From contig DATKMP010000228.1 in NCBI GenBank assembly GCA_035541775.1, positions 1 to 7,312 on the forward strand: a stretch of 7,312 nucleotides of DNA, given 5' to 3'. The position numbers and the translations under genes were made by a program. Numbering within the stretch: the stretch's first letter is position 1; each line of letters begins with the position of its first letter. The stretch comes from DATKMP01 sp035541775. Lineage in GTDB: Bacteria; Bacteroidota; Ignavibacteria; UBA10030. Below the pieces are notes generated by a model. The model ran no database searches and was not told the origin of the DNA. It saw only the letters and a program-made list of their open reading frames with translations. Below, piece by piece: positions 7,262-7,312 of this stretch.

Positions 7262-7312
7262 ATGGAAACGGTAACACAAAAACTTCCTTTGAAAGAAAAA
7301 ATCGGGTACGGC
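7262..7312 (+). CDS. Probable GPH-family sugar:cation symporter, N-terminal 17 codons only
   Basis: Seventeen codons are visible before the window ends, beginning METVTQKLPLKEKIGYG. The 'L-x-KEKIGYG' opening just after a short hydrophilic stretch is typical of galactoside-pentoside-hexuronide (MelB/XylP-type) inner-membrane symporters, where it precedes the first transmembrane helix. No membrane segment is visible yet. A member of this family, XylP of lactobacilli, imports isoprimeverose, the xylose-glucose disaccharide of xyloglucan, which would suit this locus. That substrate is inference from family and neighbourhood. A strong ribosome-binding site and the tight spacing to GH3 support a real gene in the same operon. 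With so few residues another transporter of the major facilitator type cannot be excluded. Confidence 0.6.
   Translation, partial: METVTQKLPLKEKIGYG

Overview
The window reads as a carbohydrate-utilisation locus from a Gram-negative bacterium, probably of the Bacteroidota/Ignavibacteriota (FCB) type. Three of the four genes encode exported glycoside hydrolases with Sec signal peptides. Two of those end in the short '-VAQ' or '-TSQ' style common in that group. Intergenic DNA is AT-rich and the ribosome-binding sites are variable. The phylum is an inference from style; no marker gene is present.

Layout: two divergent gene pairs share one 440-base control region. On the minus strand a GH31 enzyme (1789-4638) is followed after a short gap by a GH51 alpha-L-arabinofuranosidase (from 1717), which runs off the left edge. 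On the plus strand a GH3 beta-glucosidase-type enzyme (5090-7210) is followed 51 bases later by the first 17 codons of what looks like a GPH-family sugar:cation symporter (from 7262), cut by the right edge. Between the arms (4639-5089) lie candidate sigma70-type promoters facing each way. There is also a perfect 12-base inverted repeat over the leftward promoter, a smaller TTATCA-N3-TGATAA palindrome in the GH31 leader, and further possible hairpins in the GH3 leader.

How the parts may work together: the GH31 enzyme carries a PA14 domain inserted before its catalytic barrel, the arrangement known from the alpha-xylosidase Xyl31A of Cellvibrio japonicus, which acts on xyloglucan oligosaccharides. 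An alpha-xylosidase, an arabinofuranosidase and a beta-glucosidase would together strip the xylosyl and arabinosyl side chains and the glucosyl backbone of arabinoxyloglucan fragments, and a GPH symporter would import the released mono- or disaccharides. The families are well supported; the exact substrate is inference. No SusC/SusD pair, endo-glucanase or regulator gene lies in the window. I see no mobile element, CRISPR array, tRNA or rRNA. The locus is coherent, and its components belong to known families. The most unexplained signal is the inverted-repeat architecture of the divergent promoter region.
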